A stretch of DNA of 64,000 bases from Paenibacillus sp. CF384 (GTDB taxonomy: Bacteria > Bacillota > Bacilli > Paenibacillales > Paenibacillaceae): NCBI RefSeq assembly GCF_900106745.1, contig NZ_FNNV01000001.1, positions 1 through 64,000 on the forward strand, in the 5' to 3' direction. This document shows positions 35,640 to 45,016 of the stretch, one piece after another. Made by a program: the position numbers and the translations under genes. Under the pieces are notes generated by a model. That model did not search any database. It saw only the letters and a list, made by a program, of their open reading frames with translations, and was not told the origin of the DNA. The first letter of the stretch is position 1; each line of letters opens with the position of its first letter.

Positions 35640-37889
35640 ATGAGAAATGAGGTCGTGGCGACGGAGATAACGGTTATCGGCGGCGGACTGGCGGGGGTCT
35701 GTGCGGCTATCGCCGCAGCTCGGCAGGGAAGAACGGTTTCGCTGGTTCAGAACCGTCCCGTGCTTGGCGGCAATTCCAGCAGCGAGGTGAGGGTATGGGT
35801 TTGTGGCGCGACTGCGCACGGAAACCATCGCTATGCCAGGGAGACCGGTATTATGGGCGAGCTGTTCATTGAGAACCAGTACCGCAACATGGATGGTAAT
35901 CCTTATTTTTGGGATTTGGTCGTCATGGAGAAGGTACGAGCTGAGCCCAATATCCGCTTATTTCTCAATACGGACGTGCATGAAGTAGAGGCGAGCGGTG
36001 ACGAGGATGACAGGAAGATACATTCCGTGACGGGCTGGATGATGGGATCGGAACGAAAGATTCGCTTTGAAAGCGAAGTGTTTCTGGATTGCTCGGGTGA
36101 CGGGCTGGTTGGCTTTCTCGCTGGAGCCAAGTATCGCGTCGGCCGTGAGTCGAAGGATGAATATAACGAGGATTGGGCGCCGGACGTGGCAGACGACATT
36201 ACGCTCGGCAGCACGCTTCTGTTCTATACCAAGGATGCGGGCCATCCTGTGAAGTACATCCCACCTACATTTGCCAAAGACATCACGCAAACGACGATTC
36301 CGATGAAGCGCGTCATTCGCAGCGGCGATAACGGTTGTGCGTATTGGTGGATTGAATGGGGCGGAGAATCCGACACCGTTCACGATAACGAACTGATTCG
36401 TGACGAGCTGTGGGCTGCCATTTATGGCATATGGGACTATATCAAGAACTCTGGCAAGTTTGATGCCGACAACATGACGCTGGAATGGGTCGGCTCTATC
36501 CCCGGTAAACGGGAATATCGCCGGTTTGTCGGCGATCATGTACTCAATCAGAACGATATCGTGGCGCAGCGAGAATTCGAAGACCGCGTTGCTTTCGGAG
36601 GCTGGTCCATCGATCTGCATCCGCCGCAAGGGATGTATTCGACGGAAAGCGGATCTAAGCATCTTCATACGGACGGCATCTATCATATTCCGTTTCGTTC
36701 GTTGTATTCCGTGAACGTCAATAACCTCCTCATGGCTGGCCGTGATATCAGTGCCTCGCATGTCGCGTTCGGGACGACGCGCGTAATGGCAACTTGTGCT
36801 GTCATCGGGGAAGCCGCAGGTACCGGGGCCGCATTATGCGTAGAGAAGGGAATTTCACCGCGTGAACTGCATAACAGCCATCTGCGCGAATTGCAGCAAA
36901 CGATGCTCAAGCAGGATGCCTCGATCATCGGCTTGCGCAACGAGGATTCGAACGATCTGGCGCTTCGAGCGACCGTCAAAGCATCGAGTACGATGACGCG
37001 TCTTGCGGTGGAAACGCCGGTTGAGGCGTATCCCCTCAAGTCAGATATCGGCTTACTGCTGCCGGCAGACCCGGACATTGACGGCATTGAGCTGCTGGTA
37101 GATGCTGAAGAGGCTGCGACGCTTACAGTCGAGCTTTGGAATACGGGTCGTGGCGAGAATTACGTTCCGCATACGCTGCAAACTTCTGCATCTGCGCAAG
37201 TTGGCAAAGGGGATCGGCAATGGGTAAAACTGAATTTGCAGTGGAAACCTTCTGCACCGCAAAATGCCTTTCTCATCATAAAAGCCGCCCAGCCTATTTC
37301 GGTGCACTTGTCTAATGAGCTGCAAACAGGCGTGCTTACATTTATCAATGGAGCGAAGCCAACTGTCTCAACAGACCTTGAGAACCATCAGCGATCGCAG
37401 CCAGTCATGCAATGGAGCATGAATCCGTTTGTTCGTAAACCGGTTTGCTTCCGTCTATTATCGAGGACAAATGCATTCTCGCCAGAGAGAGCTGTCGATG
37501 GTTTCGCTCGTCCGTTTGCAGGTCCGCATCTGTGGTCGTCCGTCGCCATGACGGAAAACGCGTCAGAGTGGTTGGAGCTGAGTTGGGAGAAGCACGTGAA
37601 TGTTCGTTCGGTCCACATCACGTTCAACGACGACGTTAACGAGGACTTGATCAACCTCCACCATCACCGTACTCCGTTTGCAATCATGCCGGAGCTGGTT
37701 CAAAATTATGCCGTTGAGGCGTACGCGAACGGCAAATGGACGGCTGTCGCTGAAGGCCAAAACAATCATAACCGCAAGCGTATTCATACACTGGATGAGG
37801 CGGTTAGCGCTGATAGAATCCGAATAGTGGCTTATTCAACTAACGGAAGCCGGCGTGCCGAAATTATCGAAGTCAGAGTGTACGAATAG
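35640..37889 (+). CDS. FAD-dependent oxidoreductase (FAD_oxidored family) with C-terminal accessory domain
   Basis: The 749-residue product starts with a dinucleotide-binding fold: [21 protein letters not shown], followed by [32 protein letters not shown] and [37 protein letters not shown]-like segments. This is the FAD_oxidored (PF12831) type seen in sugar-modifying systems. The C-terminal third (about 460-749) is beta-rich with [19 protein letters not shown] and [22 protein letters not shown], resembling a discoidin/F5-8C carbohydrate-binding module. ATG 35640 has AAGGAG upstream. It is likely controlled by the divergent AraC regulator. The substrate is unknown. Confidence 0.82.
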   Translation: [749 protein letters not shown]

Positions 37890-37938
37890 AAGCGGAAGAA
37901 ATGCCGATTTCCGCAGATGGAGGAGTTGTCCGAATAGG

Positions 37939-37967
37939 ATCCACAACCGATCAGGTTGTGGATTTTT
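37939..37967 (+). terminator. Terminator after the FAD oxidoreductase
   Basis: ATCCACAACC (37939-37948) and GGTTGTGGAT (37954-37963) form a perfect 10-bp stem with a 5-nt loop, followed by T4. Confidence 0.93.
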
Positions 37968-38008
37968 CAATTCCATGGATAGGAATAATCCCTAAGTATG
38001 TAAGAGAG

Positions 38009-38057
38009 TTGACATCTACTCATTTACGTCATATGATTAGAACGATCATTCGATCTA
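38009..38057 (+). promoter_or_regulatory. TetR gene promoter with overlapping operator
   Basis: TTGACA (38009-38014) and TATGAT (38032-38037) are 17 bp apart. Directly after it lies a 20-bp palindrome at 38038-38057 with half-sites TAGA.CGA and TCG.TCTA covering the expected start point. A matching site precedes the downstream SDR gene (38707). Confidence 0.75.
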
Positions 38058-38080
38058 GTGAAGAAGAGGGGAGGCTTAAC

Positions 38081-38677
38081 ATGTTCGAACGGTACAACAA
38101 AGTGCAGAAAGCCGTCTTGGAAACTACGCTTCATCTGATCATTGACAAGGAGCTGCAAGCGACTTCGATGTCATTAATCGCCAAGGAATCGGGCGTTTCA
38201 ACCGGCAATATTTATCATTACTTCAGCAGCAAGGAAGATATCATCAATGAGCTTTACAAAGCCATCGTCCTGTTCAATGGTGAGTTTGTAACGAGAAACT
38301 TGAACCAATCCGATTCCATTAAAGAGCGGTTCCAACTTGCTTGGCGAAATGTATTCGAGCTGGGGTTGAACTATCCGAAAGGTTTTCGGTTCATTGAACA
38401 ATATTCGTTCTCTCCTTATATTTATGAACAGACCAAGCAGGATGCCATTAATGGCGGCTGGTGCGGTCCGATGGAGAAGCTGTATCAGGATGCGATTGCG
38501 GCAGGGATGTTTGTAGCGTTAGAGCCGCGCATGATGGTTCAGATGCATTACGGTTCGATAGTCTACATTCTTAAGTTATATCAACAGAACGGTCAGGAGC
38601 TTACTACGGAAGTCGTTGATCATGTTATTCAAGCTTCTTGGCAGGCAGTCAGCAGAGGTAAAGGTTTGAACGATTGA
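38081..38677 (+). CDS. TetR family transcriptional regulator
   Basis: The 198-residue product begins MFERYNKVQKAVLETTLHLI and has a TetR helix-turn-helix (ATSMSLIAKESGVSTGNIYHYFSSKEDIINELY). ATG 38081 was chosen because GAGGGGAGG sits just upstream and the family starts here; the ORF extends 60 codons further upstream into the promoter region. It sits 77 nt ahead of an SDR gene and an operator-like palindrome occurs ahead of each gene, so self-regulation and control of the SDR are likely. The ligand is unknown. Confidence 0.93.
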   Translation: MFERYNKVQKAVLETTLHLIIDKELQATSMSLIAKESGVSTGNIYHYFSSKEDIINELYKAIVLFNGEFVTRNLNQSDSIKERFQLAWRNVFELGLNYPKGFRFIEQYSFSPYIYEQTKQDAINGGWCGPMEKLYQDAIAAGMFVALEPRMMVQMHYGSIVYILKLYQQNGQELTTEVVDHVIQASWQAVSRGKGLND

Positions 38678-38706
38678 GTTCAGCCTTCTTCTTTTCATCA
38701 CAATAG

Positions 38707-38720
38707 ATCGAACGTTCGAT
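38707..38720. promoter_or_regulatory. Operator-like palindrome ahead of SDR gene
   Basis: ATCGAACGTTCGAT is a perfect 14-bp palindrome. With flanking bases it follows TAGATCGA-n4-TCGATTTA, the same arrangement as the site at 38038-38057, so both probably bind the adjacent TetR protein. Confidence 0.75.
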
Positions 38721-38754
38721 TTATATAAAAATTCATAGTTGGAGGTATCATCTT

Positions 38755-39576
38755 ATGCAACCTAAAACAATCTTTATTACCGGAACGAGCACTGGTCTTG
38801 GCAAGTTAACGGCTATTCATTTTGCAAAGCTCGGCTGGAACGTCGCTGCTACAATGCGTACACCGGAGAACGAAACCGAATTGACCGCATACGACAACAT
38901 CAAGCTTTTCAAATTGGATGTGACGAATCTGGATGAAGTGAAAGCTGCCGTCGAAGATGCTATAGCAGCTTTTGGGAAAATCGACGTCGTCGTCAACAAT
39001 GCAGGGATGGGGGTCTATGGCGCGCTGGAATTGGCGATGGAAGAGACGATTGATTGGCAGTTCGCCGTTAACGTTAGGGGGCCGATCAACGTCATTCGTA
39101 CATTTTTGCCGCATTTCCGTTCCGTAGGGGGAGGAATGTTCATCAACATCAGCTCCTTCATGGGATTCACAACCGCTGTTCCGCTTGGCTCCCTGTATAA
39201 CATGTCCAAATTTGCGCTGGAAGGCTTGACGGAAGGACTCTATTACGAGCTTAAACCGCTGAATATCGAACTTCGACTGATTGAACAGGGAGGTTCAACC
39301 GGTAACAACTTCAAGAATAACATCCGATGGAATAAAGACGAGAAGATTACTGATTATGACGAGCTCATGGATAAAATCATGGTTTTGATGAATAATAGGG
39401 ATACCAGTAATTTAGATGATCCACAAACGATCGTAGATGCCATTGCGGCACAAGCCACCGGAGAGAGCGTACAATTCCGAACAGTCGTTGGCGAGGCAGG
39501 TAATAATCTGCTGAAGCTGCGAAATTCACTTCCTATCGAGGAGTACTTGGAGACGATCTTGAAAGGTTATCAATAA
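38755..39576 (+). CDS. SDR family oxidoreductase
   Basis: The 273-residue product is a classical SDR with TGTSTGLG near residues 10-17, NNAGM and catalytic INISSFMG plus YNMSK (Tyr-x-x-x-Lys). It should be an NAD(P)-dependent alcohol/carbonyl oxidoreductase. An RTPEN loop after strand two suggests NADP. It starts at ATG 38755 with GGAGG upstream and belongs to the TetR-controlled unit. It is 78 nt downstream of the regulator. The substrate is unknown; control by the TetR protein is inferred from paired palindromes. Confidence 0.92.
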   Translation: MQPKTIFITGTSTGLGKLTAIHFAKLGWNVAATMRTPENETELTAYDNIKLFKLDVTNLDEVKAAVEDAIAAFGKIDVVVNNAGMGVYGALELAMEETIDWQFAVNVRGPINVIRTFLPHFRSVGGGMFINISSFMGFTTAVPLGSLYNMSKFALEGLTEGLYYELKPLNIELRLIEQGGSTGNNFKNNIRWNKDEKITDYDELMDKIMVLMNNRDTSNLDDPQTIVDAIAAQATGESVQFRTVVGEAGNNLLKLRNSLPIEEYLETILKGYQ

Positions 39577-39605
39577 ATCGCGGAGAGCGCTTATGTTATA
39601 CATGC

Positions 39606-39646
39606 AAAGGGAGCATTGCCGACTATTCGGCAGTGCTCCCTTATTG
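39606..39646 (+). terminator. Terminator after the SDR gene
   Basis: GGGAGCA (39609-39615) and TGCTCCC (39634-39640) surround an inner TGCCG/CGGCA helix, with a T-rich tail. Confidence 0.88.
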
Positions 39647-39647
39647 T

Positions 39648-40493
39648 TTAACGCGTCTGAACGGAAACCGGAATCCAGTTCATGATATAATCGGCAACTT
39701 CTTGGAAACCCTTCTCGGCAATGATCCAATGGGACCGTTTGGGGAACTCTTTATACTGAGTAGTGGCTCCGGATTGCTGATTATATAGCTCAAAGTTCTT
39801 CTTGACCATCGCAGCAGGCACGATATGATCTTCTTCACCGGCAATAATGAGGAGCGGTCCTCGATTGCCATTCTTGAAGTTTACCGTAAGCGGGCTCGCG
39901 GAGTTGAAGGAAGCAAACGCGCTTTGGAAGAAGATCCTGCTTGTTTCAGGGACAGCGTAGCTGAACGCTTCTTTTTGTTCTTTGAGCGACAGCGTATTAA
40001 CGAATGCAAATTGGAATTGCTCGAACGTTAATCTTGCGGTTTTTCGCCAAGGTTTAAGCAGGATGGGAGCTGCTGACTTGGATGCTGTCTTATAAGCGCC
40101 AGGGTTGATACCTTTAGTAGCAGCAGGGTCGATTGCGATACCAGCAGCACCCAAGTTGCGGTCCATAAGAATCTGAGTGATTAAACCGCCGAAGGAATGT
40201 CCAATAAGGATGGGTTTCTCCGGCAATGCCTGAATAATTCGCACATAATGGTCAACGACTTCTTTCAGGCCAAGCTTACCAAGATCTTGGGAAGGTTTGT
40301 TCCGAAGGGACTCTGTAGTCCGATCATGGTAAGGCCAGGCAGGCGCCATTGTCTCGTAACCCCGCTCGATAAAATAATTCCGCATTGGCGCCCAGCTATC
40401 CGGTGTCATAAAAGCACCGTGAATGAAGAGAATAACCGGTTTCTTCGATTGACCTGCAGTAGTATTCGTTGGATTCATAACAGCGTTGTTCAT
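39648..40493 (-). CDS. Alpha/beta hydrolase
   Basis: The 281-residue product is an alpha/beta hydrolase: VILFIHGAFMTPDSW supplies the HG oxyanion turn, ILIGHSFGGLI holds the catalytic Ser in G-H-S-x-G, LLIIAGEEDHIVP the Asp and KRSHWIIAE the His. The reaction is probably an ester hydrolysis or similar. Start at ATG 40493 was selected with GAGGGG upstream; the frame extends to 40580. It has a single transcription unit ending at the hairpin at 39606 on the other side. Substrate unknown. Confidence 0.88.
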   Translation of the reverse strand: MNNAVMNPTNTTAGQSKKPVILFIHGAFMTPDSWAPMRNYFIERGYETMAPAWPYHDRTTESLRNKPSQDLGKLGLKEVVDHYVRIIQALPEKPILIGHSFGGLITQILMDRNLGAAGIAIDPAATKGINPGAYKTASKSAAPILLKPWRKTARLTFEQFQFAFVNTLSLKEQKEAFSYAVPETSRIFFQSAFASFNSASPLTVNFKNGNRGPLLIIAGEEDHIVPAAMVKKNFELYNQQSGATTQYKEFPKRSHWIIAEKGFQEVADYIMNWIPVSVQTR

Positions 40494-40600
40494 GAATGAG
40501 TTCCCCTCTCGTCTGTAGAAGTATTGGTTGATAGGTATGATCATAACAGGACGGATTGGGATGAACCGTAACTTTGTCACATAACGATAATCAACTCAAA

Positions 40601-40623
40601 AAACCACCTCTCAGAGGTGGTTT
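40601..40623 (-). terminator. Terminator of the redox-repair operon
   Basis: AAACCACCTC and GAGGTGGTTT form a 10-bp stem with a 3-nt loop, followed on the minus strand by T6. It follows the Crp/Fnr gene. Confidence 0.93.
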
Positions 40624-40636
40624 GGTTAACGCCTAC

Positions 40637-41311
40637 TTACAATTCGATATAGCTTTCGAGCGCGCTTCGATTAGTAATGATGATTCTCCCTCTTGCGAGT
40701 TGAATGATCTCTTCCTTCTCCAGTAACTTTAACGACCTGCTGATTACTTCGCGGGCCGATCCCAGCTCAACGGATATGATGTCATGCGTAATATGCAGCG
40801 TATCGGATTTACCAGCTTTCTCCGACATTTGAATCAGAAATTCGGCAATACGTCCACGGATGGATTTGAAATGGATGCTGTCCAGAAGATTGGACATGAT
40901 GACAATCCGATTGGCGAAGGACTTAAAGATGAATCGACGGAATGATTTATATCGGTCTGTCCAGTCTCGAAAGATCGCAACAGGAATCGCCAGCACTAAA
41001 CCGGTTGTTTCTACGCAAGCGGAAGCTTCATATTCGCCTTCGCCTAGAATGCTTGTGGTCATTAGAGGACAGCAATCTCCGCCATGAATGCGATATAAGG
41101 TGATTTCCCGGCCACCGGCGCTAATTTTGTACATTCTGACTGTACCCTCTAGAATCATCATGGCATACTCTAAGATTTGTCCTTCTTCAATAATATAATT
41201 GGGTTCCATTTGCAGCACCGTGATGCCATCTTGATTCCAATCCTCTTCGGTGATCTCTGCTAAGCTTGGGAATAATGAAATAATTAGCGATAAATGTTCG
41301 GATACAATCAA
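40637..41311 (-). CDS. Crp/Fnr family regulator in the redox-repair operon
   Basis: The product (about 224 residues) has a cyclic-nucleotide-binding-like barrel and a winged helix (THDIISVELGSAREVISRSLKLLEKEEII). A loop GGDCCPLMTTSILGEGEYEASACVE holds three Cys, which is of interest given its position after a thiol-repair operon. TTG 41311 was chosen because GGAGGTG is six nt upstream; GTG 41320 touches that site directly. It lies 32 nt after the histidine kinase and the terminator follows it. Target promoters are unknown; a redox-sensing role is inference. Confidence 0.85.
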   Translation of the reverse strand: MIVSEHLSLIISLFPSLAEITEEDWNQDGITVLQMEPNYIIEEGQILEYAMMILEGTVRMYKISAGGREITLYRIHGGDCCPLMTTSILGEGEYEASACVETTGLVLAIPVAIFRDWTDRYKSFRRFIFKSFANRIVIMSNLLDSIHFKSIRGRIAEFLIQMSEKAGKSDTLHITHDIISVELGSAREVISRSLKLLEKEEIIQLARGRIIITNRSALESYIEL

Positions 41312-41343
41312 GGGTTTCACCTCCGCAAGAAACTTCAGATGTA

Positions 41344-43065
41344 CTAAGGAATAACGATTCTAACTGTTGTACCTTCGCCAGGGCGGGATTGCAGCGTGAT
41401 CCCGTATTGCTCGCCGTAATAAAGCTTCAGACGCTCGTCCACGTTATTGATGCCGACACCGCCTAATTTGGGCAAGGAGAGCGTGGACTCCTCCTTGATG
41501 GCCTTAGCGCGGACGCCCGGGTCGAAACCAACGCCATCATCTTGTACGACGAATTGCACGTTCCCATCGTCGCTCGGCAGACATGTCACAAGCAAAAGTC
41601 CCGGACCTTCTTTTTCCCGGATGCCATGATAGATGGCATTCTCCACAAGCGGCTGCAATATGATCTTCGGAATGACTTTGGCAGACAAATCCGGATCGAA
41701 ATGAAGGTGATAATTCAATTTATCTCCATAGCGTTCTTTCTGAATAAATAAGTATTGGGCAACGTGGTTCATTTCATTCTCCACCGTCGTGAATTCGCTG
41801 CCGCCGCTTAAGGAAAGCTGAAAGAACTTCGCGAGCGCCTTCGTCGTTGAGATCACACGCTCACTCTCATTAAACTCTGCCATCCAGACGATCGTATCCA
41901 ATGTATTGTATAGAAAATGAGGATTAATCTGACTATGCAGCACGCTCAATTCGTACTTGTGCAGCGTCTTTTCCTTCGTTTCGATGTCTTGCATCAGCCG
42001 GCGCATCTCCGTCACCATCGAATTGAAATGCTGTGCGAGCCCTTGCACCTCCGTAGCACCTGTTTCTGACACACTGACTTCCAGCGTTCCCGACTTTACC
42101 TTCTGCATCGCTTGCTCGAGACGGCGAATCGGTCTGGTGATGCTTTTGGCCAAGAAAGGGGATACCAGTATAATGAGCAGCAGCAAGCCTAGTCCCACTA
42201 AGAAGAAGGAGCGGAGCAGTTGATTCCGCACTTGCTGAAGTCCGTCCAGAGAGCTGACGCCAACGAGCGTCCAATCGGAGTTTCGCAGCTTCGTCTGATT
42301 GACCCAGCGGTTGTCCGAAGCTTGATAGCCCTGCTTGGACATGCTGATCATCCGTAATTGATCCTGTTTGTCAGCGTCCGTGAAGTAAGAAGGATCATTG
42401 TGATACACAATGCCGCCACTGCTGTTAATGATAAAAGCAAACCCTGTACGGCCCAGATCTAAGTCGTTCATATAATTTTCGATGCCTTTGTACTCAATAT
42501 CAAGCAGCACGACACCGAGATTACGACCGTTAGCATCTCTGATTTCTTGACTCATGGAGATGACCCAATTATTCTTGTCCATCGAAAACTTCTGCATGCG
42601 TGCGGAAGTAAGTACCGGGTTCGTGCTGTTGATCGCGGCCACATACCAGGGTTCGTTCATCATGTTGGAAGAACGAATCATGTTTAATTTGGTCTCATTG
42701 GACAGCACATAACCATCCTTGCCGATGACGACGACGGATTTGATGTTAGGATCGGATAAGAGGGCAAGATGGATGAGCTGCAGCTCGACCTGTTCGCCTT
42801 CTTTGGTTGGGCTTGATAGCGTTTGTATCGTTTGCGGATTCTGAGCCAACATCGTTGTCAGCACTTTCAACCGGTCGATATACATCTCCACTAAATTTCC
42901 GCTCTTGGAAATCGCCGAATCGGCGGATTGGATCGACTCGTTCATGACCGCACGGGAAATACCGACATAGAGTACGGTGCCGATTGTTCCGATTGTAAAC
43001 ACACTGATCAGCATATAGATCCACGAAATTCGAAATTGCAGAGAACGGGGAATCAGTCTTTTCAC
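41344..43065 (-). CDS. YesM-type sensor histidine kinase
   Basis: The 573-residue product has an N-terminal membrane helix, an extracellular Cache-type domain (about 40-290), a second helix, HAMP, a His_kinase region with LHSQINPHFLYNTLDTI, and a C-terminal ATPase (QPLVENAIYHGI, GVGINNVDERLKLYYG). This is the LytS/YesM class, which usually sense extracellular ligands. GTG start overlaps the response regulator stop by four nt (GTGA). It works with the response regulator encoded upstream. The signal is unknown; context suggests oxidised methionine or extracytoplasmic oxidants. Confidence 0.93.
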   Translation of the reverse strand: MKRLIPRSLQFRISWIYMLISVFTIGTIGTVLYVGISRAVMNESIQSADSAISKSGNLVEMYIDRLKVLTTMLAQNPQTIQTLSSPTKEGEQVELQLIHLALLSDPNIKSVVVIGKDGYVLSNETKLNMIRSSNMMNEPWYVAAINSTNPVLTSARMQKFSMDKNNWVISMSQEIRDANGRNLGVVLLDIEYKGIENYMNDLDLGRTGFAFIINSSGGIVYHNDPSYFTDADKQDQLRMISMSKQGYQASDNRWVNQTKLRNSDWTLVGVSSLDGLQQVRNQLLRSFFLVGLGLLLLIILVSPFLAKSITRPIRRLEQAMQKVKSGTLEVSVSETGATEVQGLAQHFNSMVTEMRRLMQDIETKEKTLHKYELSVLHSQINPHFLYNTLDTIVWMAEFNESERVISTTKALAKFFQLSLSGGSEFTTVENEMNHVAQYLFIQKERYGDKLNYHLHFDPDLSAKVIPKIILQPLVENAIYHGIREKEGPGLLLVTCLPSDDGNVQFVVQDDGVGFDPGVRAKAIKEESTLSLPKLGGVGINNVDERLKLYYGEQYGITLQSRPGEGTTVRIVIP

Positions 43066-43832
43066 GAATGTTTGGTCCTTTCCCGATATTGAATAGGGGA
43101 GAGCCCGTATTTCTTCTTGAACGCGGCGCTATAATAGTTCGGGTTATCGAAGCCTAATGAAGTGGAGATCTCATACATCTTCATGTCCGAAGTAAGAAGC
43201 TGAAGTTTGGAACGCTCTAAGCGAATACCTAGTAAGTAATCCTGGAAGGACACATTGAATAGTCGCTTAAATAAAACACTCATATAACCAGCGCTAAACC
43301 CGACCTTATTCGCCAAAGCAGCGAGCGAGAAGTCCGGGTTTGCCACATTGTCTTCAATGATTTGAGTGATGGAAGCCTTGTGTCCCGAATCATCCGGCAA
43401 TGGAAGTGTCGATTTGTACTCGCTGACCACCTGCTGAAGTTCGGACAACTGCTGTTCTTGCTGCAGCTTCTCGACTAATTTGCGCAGCACTTCATACACG
43501 TCGGCTCTGGAGACCGGTTTGAGCACGTAATCGTCTACGCCGATTTTGAGCGCGGTAACCGCATATTCGTAATAATCATAGCCGGTAATGACGGCGATCT
43601 TCGTTGCAGGCTTGATTTCCTTCGCTTTGCGCGCGAACTCTAAGCCATTCATCTTCGGAATATTAATATCCAGCAGAACAAGATCTGGACGATGGGCGAG
43701 GAAGAGCTTAAGCCCTTCTTCGCCATTATCCGCTTCTATAATTTCCGTTATATTGAACTCCTCGAAAGGCAGCAGTCGTTTGATTCCGTTCCTTACTAAT
43801 TCTTCGTCTTCGACGATTAGCAGCTTATACAT
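43062..43832 (-). CDS. YesN-type response regulator (AraC output)
   Basis: The 256-residue product has a receiver domain (MYKLLIVEDEELVRNGIKRLLP; Asp55 in LLDINIPKMNG is the probable phosphorylation site; Lys in VLKPV) and a C-terminal AraC-type helix-turn-helix (FSAGYMSVLFKRLFNVSFQDYL, GFDNPNYYSAAFKKKYGLSPIQYR). ATG 43832 with AAGGGG upstream was selected; the longer frame would overlap the msrAB stop. It starts 22 nt after msrAB and overlaps the kinase gene. It likely activates the operon in which it lies; the target site is unproven. Confidence 0.93.
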   Translation of the reverse strand: MYKLLIVEDEELVRNGIKRLLPFEEFNITEIIEADNGEEGLKLFLAHRPDLVLLDINIPKMNGLEFARKAKEIKPATKIAVITGYDYYEYAVTALKIGVDDYVLKPVSRADVYEVLRKLVEKLQQEQQLSELQQVVSEYKSTLPLPDDSGHKASITQIIEDNVANPDFSLAALANKVGFSAGYMSVLFKRLFNVSFQDYLLGIRLERSKLQLLTSDMKMYEISTSLGFDNPNYYSAAFKKKYGLSPIQYRERTKHS

Positions 43833-43854
43833 CGATTCAATCCCCTTGAACTGG

Positions 43855-44982
43855 TTATTCGACTGTAGAACGGAGGTAGCCGTACCCATCCTTCTCCATA
43901 TCGTCTTGCGGAACGAATCGGATGGAGGCACTGTCGATGCAATATCGCTTCCCGGTAGATGCTTTAGGACCGTCGTCGAATACATGCCCCAGATGGATAT
44001 TGCCGACCCGGCTCCGAACTTCCGTACGTACCATATTATAGCTCTTGTCTTCGTGGTAGGTCACTACGTCCGGATCGATCGGCTTCGTGAAACTCGGCCA
44101 ACCGCAGCCTGAATCATATTTGTCGCGGCTCGAGAATAAGGGTTCTCCTGTTGCCACATCGACATAGATACCGGCGTCAAAGGTATTCCAATATTCATTG
44201 GAAAAAGCGGCCTCCGTTTCTTCAAGAACGGCAACTTTGTACTGAATATCAGTTAATGTCTGCTTCAGTTGTTCATTGCTGGGCCGGGAGTATAAGGATG
44301 GGTCGACTTTGACCGGCTCGTCTAGAATCGTAAGATCGACATGGCAGTAACCGTCCGGATTTTTCTCCAAATAATCTTGATGATAGTCTTCCGCCAAATA
44401 GTAATTCGTAAAAGGCTTTACTTCGGTTACGATCTTCTTCTTGTATTTCTTCTGTTCCTTCGCTACAACCGCGTTAATGACGGACAGATCGCTCTCTTGG
44501 GTATAATAGATCCCCGTCCTGTAATTGATGCCCACATCGTTCCCTTGTTTATTCAAGCTCGTCGGATTAATGACCTTAAAGAAATCGGTCAGCAGATCGG
44601 CAAGCGGAATGCGATCCGGGTCATACTTCACCTCGGTTGTTTCCGCGAAACCACGATCACCTTGAACGACATCTTCATAAGTCGGATCGCTTCCCGTCCC
44701 ATCGGCGTATCCGACGGTTACGTCCTGAACACCGTAAATACGGGATACGTAGGCTTCAATTCCCCAGAAACAGCCGCCGGCCAAATAAATCGTTTGCAGC
44801 TTGCTTTGCGAGTAGTCAACCTTATCGTTCGGGTTCGGCGAACGCGTCGTAGTTGGTTCTGCAGATGCGCCCGTGATTGCACCTAATGAATCCCCTGGTG
44901 AGTCGTCAGGAATGAGGTTTCCGCAAGCTATTACAACTAACACTAAGAGCAAGGATAATGCGGTCATTAATAATTTCTTCAT
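43855..44982 (-). CDS. MsrA-MsrB fusion lipoprotein (methionine sulfoxide reductase)
   Basis: The 375-residue product has a lipoprotein signal (lipobox IAC; Cys20), then an MsrA domain ([19 protein letters not shown]; catalytic Cys71) and an MsrB domain ([10 protein letters not shown]; catalytic Cys in [11 protein letters not shown]). It reduces both diastereomers of methionine sulfoxide in proteins outside the membrane. Its electrons should come from the TlpA-like lipoprotein upstream. GGGAGGG lies before ATG 44982. It is encoded between the TlpA-like and the two-component genes in one operon. A long linker of about 45 residues separates the lipid anchor from the MsrA domain. Confidence 0.93.
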   Translation of the reverse strand: MKKLLMTALSLLLVLVVIACGNLIPDDSPGDSLGAITGASAEPTTTRSPNPNDKVDYSQSKLQTIYLAGGCFWGIEAYVSRIYGVQDVTVGYADGTGSDPTYEDVVQGDRGFAETTEVKYDPDRIPLADLLTDFFKVINPTSLNKQGNDVGINYRTGIYYTQESDLSVINAVVAKEQKKYKKKIVTEVKPFTNYYLAEDYHQDYLEKNPDGYCHVDLTILDEPVKVDPSLYSRPSNEQLKQTLTDIQYKVAVLEETEAAFSNEYWNTFDAGIYVDVATGEPLFSSRDKYDSGCGWPSFTKPIDPDVVTYHEDKSYNMVRTEVRSRVGNIHLGHVFDDGPKASTGKRYCIDSASIRFVPQDDMEKDGYGYLRSTVE

Positions 44983-45016
44983 GAGAATCCCTCCCGGCTA
45001 AGAATACAGTTTGCGA

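Noticed and set aside
37901..38080. N-terminal extension of the TetR protein from 37901
   Set aside because: It runs through a terminator and the TTGACA/TATGAT promoter; the TetR fold starts at 38081.
43588..44112. Plus-strand ORF spanning the msrAB/response regulator boundary
   Set aside because: Shadow of two well supported minus-strand genes; no ribosome binding site or family.
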